From the NCBI RefSeq assembly GCF_022811645.1, contig NZ_CP094534.1, forward strand, positions 1,984,001 to 2,048,000: a stretch of DNA of 64,000 bases. The letters run 5' to 3'. The notes under the pieces are model-generated. The model was not told the DNA's origin and did no database searches. It worked only from the letters and a program-made list of their open reading frames with translations. Below, one piece after another: positions 62,254 to 64,000 of this stretch. Source of the stretch: Hymenobacter monticola. Its GTDB lineage: Bacteria > Bacteroidota > Bacteroidia > Cytophagales > Hymenobacteraceae. A program made the position numbers and the translations under genes. Numbering within the stretch: the stretch's first letter is position 1; each line of letters starts with the position of its first letter.

Positions 62254-63375
62254 ATGTCTTCTTCTTTTATGCTTCGGATTGGGCTGCTCTCGGCCGCGTT
62301 GGTGAGCGGCGCGGGTGCGGCGCGGGCGCAGGTACAGGAGCGGGTGTACCCGCCGGCCGCGCCCGTGGGGGCCGACAGCACCGCCGACCGCCAGACGTTT
62401 GCCAACCCCTCGGTATTGGGCATGGGCCCGAGCAAGGGCCTGATAGTGCGCTACGAGCGGATGCCCCGGTTCGGGGTGTCGTCGTCGGCGCAGGTGCAGG
62501 GGCTCAGCGACTTCAATACGGAAGCCACCAAAAACGCGCGGCTGTCCATCAAAGGCTACATTCCGGCCTGGAACCGGCCCCACCTCAAGGTCATCGTGGG
62601 CCTGAGCTACGAGCGGGAGGAGTTTCAGTTTGAAAAGCTACCGACCACCTACGAGCTCTACGACAACATCGAAAACAAGGGCCTGAAAAGCACGGCCGTG
62701 CAGGTGGCCGTCATTCGGCCGGTCGATGACGTGCACTGGTACCTGGCCCGCGTGAAGGGCGAGCTAAGCGGCGACTACACCTCCGACCAGCTCACCAAAT
62801 CGGACTATTCGCGCTTCTCGGCCGAGGCCATTTATGGTTGGAAGCGCAGCCCGAACTTCTCGTGGGGCGTGGGCTTTCAGTACGGCTACACCTTCGGGCG
62901 CCTGAGCATCTACCCGGCCGTGATATACAACCGCACCTTCAACAGCCGCTGGGGCATTGAGGCGCTGGCGCCGGCCCGCATCACGCTGCGCTACAACGCC
63001 AACGAAAGCTCCATTTTCTACGCCGGCTACACCGTGGACGGCTACAACTACATCGTGAAGCTGAACCGGGCCCCGCTCGTTCGTAAAAACGCCGACGGCA
63101 GCCCCGACCTGAGTAAATCCGTCCTCAACTCCCTGGAGCTACGCGAAACGGAAGTGAAATTCCGCCTGCGCTGGGAGCGTGAGCTGCTCAGCTTCCTGTG
63201 GATGGGCGCCGAGGCCGGCTACCGCTACAACTACGCCTTCGACGCCTTTGACCGCATCAACGGCGACCGCGAAAAAATCATCGACTCGCAGCTCAACGGC
63301 GCCCCTTACGCCAGCCTGGAGTTGTTCATCACCCCGCCGCGCAAGCTGCTGGAAAAGTCTGGCGTGCGCCGATAG
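62254..63375 (+). CDS. DUF6268-like outer-membrane barrel protein
   Basis: 373 residues with a signal peptide ending near AARAQ; ATG 62269 is an alternative start. The rest is beta-barrel in pattern (alternating hydrophobics, aromatic belts, turns rich in Asn/Asp), with VGLSYEREEFQFE, FSWGVGFQYGYTFG and ELRETEVKFRLRWEREL. The order and the 'YxRxxxFD-F' end fit the DUF6268 family of Bacteroidota outer-membrane proteins, function unknown. Its stop is directly followed by REP units. Confidence 0.75.
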   Translation: MSSSFMLRIGLLSAALVSGAGAARAQVQERVYPPAAPVGADSTADRQTFANPSVLGMGPSKGLIVRYERMPRFGVSSSAQVQGLSDFNTEATKNARLSIKGYIPAWNRPHLKVIVGLSYEREEFQFEKLPTTYELYDNIENKGLKSTAVQVAVIRPVDDVHWYLARVKGELSGDYTSDQLTKSDYSRFSAEAIYGWKRSPNFSWGVGFQYGYTFGRLSIYPAVIYNRTFNSRWGIEALAPARITLRYNANESSIFYAGYTVDGYNYIVKLNRAPLVRKNADGSPDLSKSVLNSLELRETEVKFRLRWERELLSFLWMGAEAGYRYNYAFDAFDRINGDREKIIDSQLNGAPYASLELFITPPRKLLEKSGVRR

Positions 63376-63377
63376 CA

Positions 63378-63517
63378 CGAGTACCCCGAAGCTCCTGCTT
63401 CGGCCCGTGAGAACGATACGGGCCTGCGCCGCCTGGCCCGAGTACCCGAAGCTCCTGCTTCGGCCCGCTAGAGCGTCGTTGTTCTGGCGGGCCGAAGCAG
63501 GAGCTTCGGGGTACTCG
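63378..63517. repeat. three REP units, family D, beside the RAYT gene
   Basis: Direct units at 63378-63407 and 63439-63468 (the second lacks one C) and an inverted unit at 63487-63517, each about 30 bp with internal CCGAAGC..GCTTCGG palindromes. The second and third form a head-to-head pair, the usual BIME arrangement. Confidence 0.9.
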
Positions 63518-63532
63518 TTCTATTTTAGCACG

Positions 63533-64000
63533 GTGGACCTCACGTATTATCAGCGCTACCTGCCGCACCAGCTGGGTGTGGGGCAGTCGTACTTCATCAC
63601 GTTCCGGCTGGCGGGCTCGCTGCCGCTGGAAGTGCTGGCGCGTTTGCGCGAAGAGCACATTTTACTGGAACGCGAGGCGGCGGCTCACCGGGCCGCCGGC
63701 CATCCCGATAAGCCTTACGACCGCCAAAAGAGGTGGTTTGGCCATTTCGACGCCTCGCTCGATGCTGCCACTGCCGGCCCGGCCTATTTAAACCAGCCGG
63801 CCATTGGGCTTACCGTGGCGCAGACATTGCAGTTTTACCACGAGCGGGGCGCCTATGTGTTGTTGGCGTATTGCATCATGCCAAACCATGTGCATCTGGT
63901 TGTACGCTTGCCCGAAGAAGCGCCGCTACTCGCCCGCACGCTGCAACGCATCAAAAGCTTTACGGCGCGGCATATCAACGAAGCGCATTGCAGCAATGGA
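63533..64000 (+). CDS. REP-associated tyrosine transposase (RAYT), 3' partial
   Basis: 156 residues from GTG 63533, cut by the window end. It has the IS200-like Y1 transposase fold: an early strand SYFITFRLAGSLP, then YCIMPNHVHLVVRL with the HUH pair (HVH) on the central strand, and the start of the alphaD helix RTLQRIKSFTARHIN; the catalytic Tyr would follow later. RAYTs are domesticated single-gene nucleases that cut REP sequences and probably spread them. The adjacent palindromic units are its likely substrates. No IS ends are seen, which also fits a RAYT rather than an active IS. Confidence 0.9.
   Translation, partial: MDLTYYQRYLPHQLGVGQSYFITFRLAGSLPLEVLARLREEHILLEREAAAHRAAGHPDKPYDRQKRWFGHFDASLDAATAGPAYLNQPAIGLTVAQTLQFYHERGAYVLLAYCIMPNHVHLVVRLPEEAPLLARTLQRIKSFTARHINEAHCSNG

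Noticed and set aside
63533..64000. Active IS200/IS605 element
   Set aside because: No TnpB gene or IS ends are seen and REP units lie directly upstream, which fits a RAYT better; the cut at the window end limits this judgement.

Overview
The window reads as chromosome of a GC-rich member of the Bacteroidota, most likely Hymenobacter or a close relative in the Cytophagales. The signs are several secreted proteins with type IX secretion (T9SS) C-terminal domains, TAnnTTTG-type -7 promoter boxes, GH92 and GH43 glycosidases, YceI, HflX and MurF of Bacteroidota type, and many short inverted-repeat families between genes. The genus call is inference; no rRNA or other marker is present.

Layout. 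1-8.2 kb: the 3' part of an alpha-2-macroglobulin gene, a Lys/Ser-rich exported protein, a GH43 glycosidase, a 21-bp tandem array directly upstream of a promoter, and an unknown helical protein. 8.3-16.7 kb: an AT-rich orphan, a DUF2268-like zinc protease, a porin / truncated phosphate-binding protein / HAMP-kinase operon whose kinase lacks the H-box histidine, then small enzymes and an AraC regulator. 16.7-22 kb: a T9SS type B protein, a GH92 mannosidase, and an HNH nuclease gene broken by an in-frame stop. 22.07-26.60 kb: a compact AT-rich integrative element inserted in the 5' half of tRNA-Arg(CCU), bounded by a perfect 32-bp direct repeat. It carries a tyrosine integrase, a tentative replication initiator and one small unknown gene. 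26.6-44.5 kb: an HD-PycTM protein, a metallophosphoesterase fused to a beta-barrel, a cytophagalysin-like protease, a 2.0-kDa-residue-scale (1,996-residue) triplicated beta-helix exoprotein, YceI, a sphingolipid-type desaturase and a lipoprotein MsrA. 44.6-64 kb: a nine-PAS histidine kinase, further T9SS exoproteins, a methionine aminotransferase near an omega-amidase, MurF, RfbC, a glycosyltransferase, a cytochrome c, HflX, a DUF6268 outer-membrane protein and the start of a REP-associated tyrosine transposase (RAYT) gene beside its own palindromic repeats.

How it fits together. Most genes are single units closed by strong hairpins. The clear operon is the minus-strand porin-binding protein-kinase set. 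The aminotransferase (51.1 kb) and omega-amidase (53.6 kb) are the two enzymes of glutamine-driven methionine salvage. Envelope and surface functions dominate (porins, desaturase, MurF, dTDP-rhamnose, T9SS cargo). The most unusual parts are the minimal tRNA-Arg element with its GTTAAC triplets and displaced tRNA promoter, the 21-bp phased array, and the spread of several REP-like families with a RAYT gene in the same window.
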